Origin: Eubacterium sp.
GTDB taxonomy: Bacteria > Bacillota > Clostridia > Oscillospirales > Acutalibacteraceae
Assembly (NCBI GenBank): GCA_024696725.1
Contig: JAILGO010000108.1
Coordinates: forward strand, 1 to 7,370
Length of the DNA: 7,370 bases
Direction: 5' to 3'
Position numbers and translations under genes: made by a program. Shown piece by piece: positions 7,171 through 7,370 of this stretch; position 1 is the stretch's first letter, and each line of letters begins with the position of its first letter. A model generated the notes under the pieces. It saw only the letters and a program-made list of their open reading frames with translations. It ran no database searches and had not been told where the DNA came from.

Positions 7171-7263
7171 TGGCGGAGAGCAAGGGATTCGAACCCTCGA
7201 GTAGGCTTTGACCCACTACACGATTTCCAATCGTGCTCCTTCGGCCAGCTCGGACAACTCTCC
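7171..7263 (-). tRNA. tRNA-Ser (anticodon GGA)
   Basis: On the minus strand the 93-base gene folds as a class II tRNA. The acceptor stem GGAGAGT pairs with GCTCTCC (T-G at the base), followed by discriminator G and an encoded CCA (7171-7173). The anticodon stem CACGA/TCGTG holds the loop TTGGAAA with anticodon GGA at 7226-7228, reading UCC and UCU. The long variable arm (AGTGGG/CCTACT with one wobble) is the serine hallmark. The T arm is GAGGG-TTCGAAT-CCCTT. It has its own promoter and terminator and no other tRNA is adjacent in the window. Confidence 0.97.
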
Positions 7264-7280
7264 ACAGATCAAATGAATGC

Positions 7281-7296
7281 GTCGTGTTCAAACGAC
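7281..7296 (-). other. Small hairpin in the tRNA 5' leader
   Basis: GTCGT and ACGAC (5 bp) flank a six-base loop in the tRNA leader. The predicted transcription start is near 7296, so the hairpin would form the very 5' end of the precursor tRNA that RNase P removes. It is short and may be chance. Confidence 0.35.
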
Positions 7297-7302
7297 TCAG
7301 TT

Positions 7303-7331
7303 ATTATACACAATCGGATTGAAAAAATCAA
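7303..7331 (-). promoter_or_regulatory. Promoter of tRNA-Ser
   Basis: On the minus strand -35 TTGATT (7326-7331) and a consensus -10 TATAAT (7303-7308) are separated by 17 bp. Transcription would start near 7296, giving a leader of about 33 bases before the tRNA. The -35 box overlaps the T-run of the preceding terminator hairpin. Confidence 0.8.
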
Positions 7332-7361
7332 GCCCTTTCGGTATTTTTTTTCCGAAAGGGC
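7322..7361 (-). terminator. Terminator of a minus-strand gene to the right of the window
   Basis: A perfect 10-bp stem (GCCCTTTCGG at 7332-7341 and CCGAAAGGGC at 7352-7361) encloses a 10-base loop containing eight T/A bases. On the minus strand it is followed by TTGATTTTTT (7322-7331), a fair T-run. On the plus strand only CGGACTTTT is visible before the window ends, so it could also act in that direction. The gene it serves is outside the window. Confidence 0.6.
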
Positions 7362-7370
7362 CGGACTTTT

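Noticed and set aside
7025..7291. Minus-strand open frame over the tRNA and PAP2 3' end
   Set aside because: It reads straight through the tRNA-Ser gene and its terminator; no protein signal is present.

Overview
The window looks like part of a cell-envelope polymer locus from a Gram-positive, low-to-moderate GC bacterium. A Clostridia relative is my guess. This rests on the AT-rich sequence, TATAAT-type promoters, strong AGGAGG-like ribosome sites, short intrinsic terminators and a CCA-encoding tRNA gene; it is an inference, not a taxonomic assignment.

Layout. From the left edge to 2171 a plus-strand gene enters already open. It carries the tail of a family 2 glycosyltransferase (GT2) domain fused to a CDP-glycerol glycerophosphotransferase (TagF-like, PF04464-type) domain. 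It ends at a bidirectional terminator shared with a convergent minus-strand operon. That operon is read from about 6220 down to 2198 and holds two more TagF-like genes joined by an ATGA overlap: a 514-aa protein with an N-terminal beta-rich domain, then an 819-aa protein with one intact TagF-like domain followed by a second, diverged copy that has lost the catalytic histidines.

A 125-bp divergent control region (6199-6323) holds two back-to-back promoters with identical hexamers (TTGAAT, 17 bp, TATAAT). The rightward one drives a PAP2-family membrane phosphatase (6324-7148). Convergent to it is a minus-strand tRNA-Ser(GGA) gene at 7171-7263 with its own promoter and terminator. The right edge holds another terminator hairpin, probably ending a minus-strand gene beyond the window.

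How the genes may work together. The three TagF-like proteins would transfer polyol-phosphate units from CDP-activated donors onto a lipid-linked or glycosylated acceptor at the inner face of the membrane, building a teichoic-acid-like polymer. The GT2 half of the first protein would add sugars to the same product. The PAP2 protein could recycle lipid (pyro)phosphate carrier or act on phosphatidate; its substrate cannot be read from sequence. The most unusual element is the tandem active-plus-degenerate architecture of the 819-aa protein. I found no CRISPR array, insertion sequence, phage gene or riboswitch. No gene-free stretch exceeds 300 bases.
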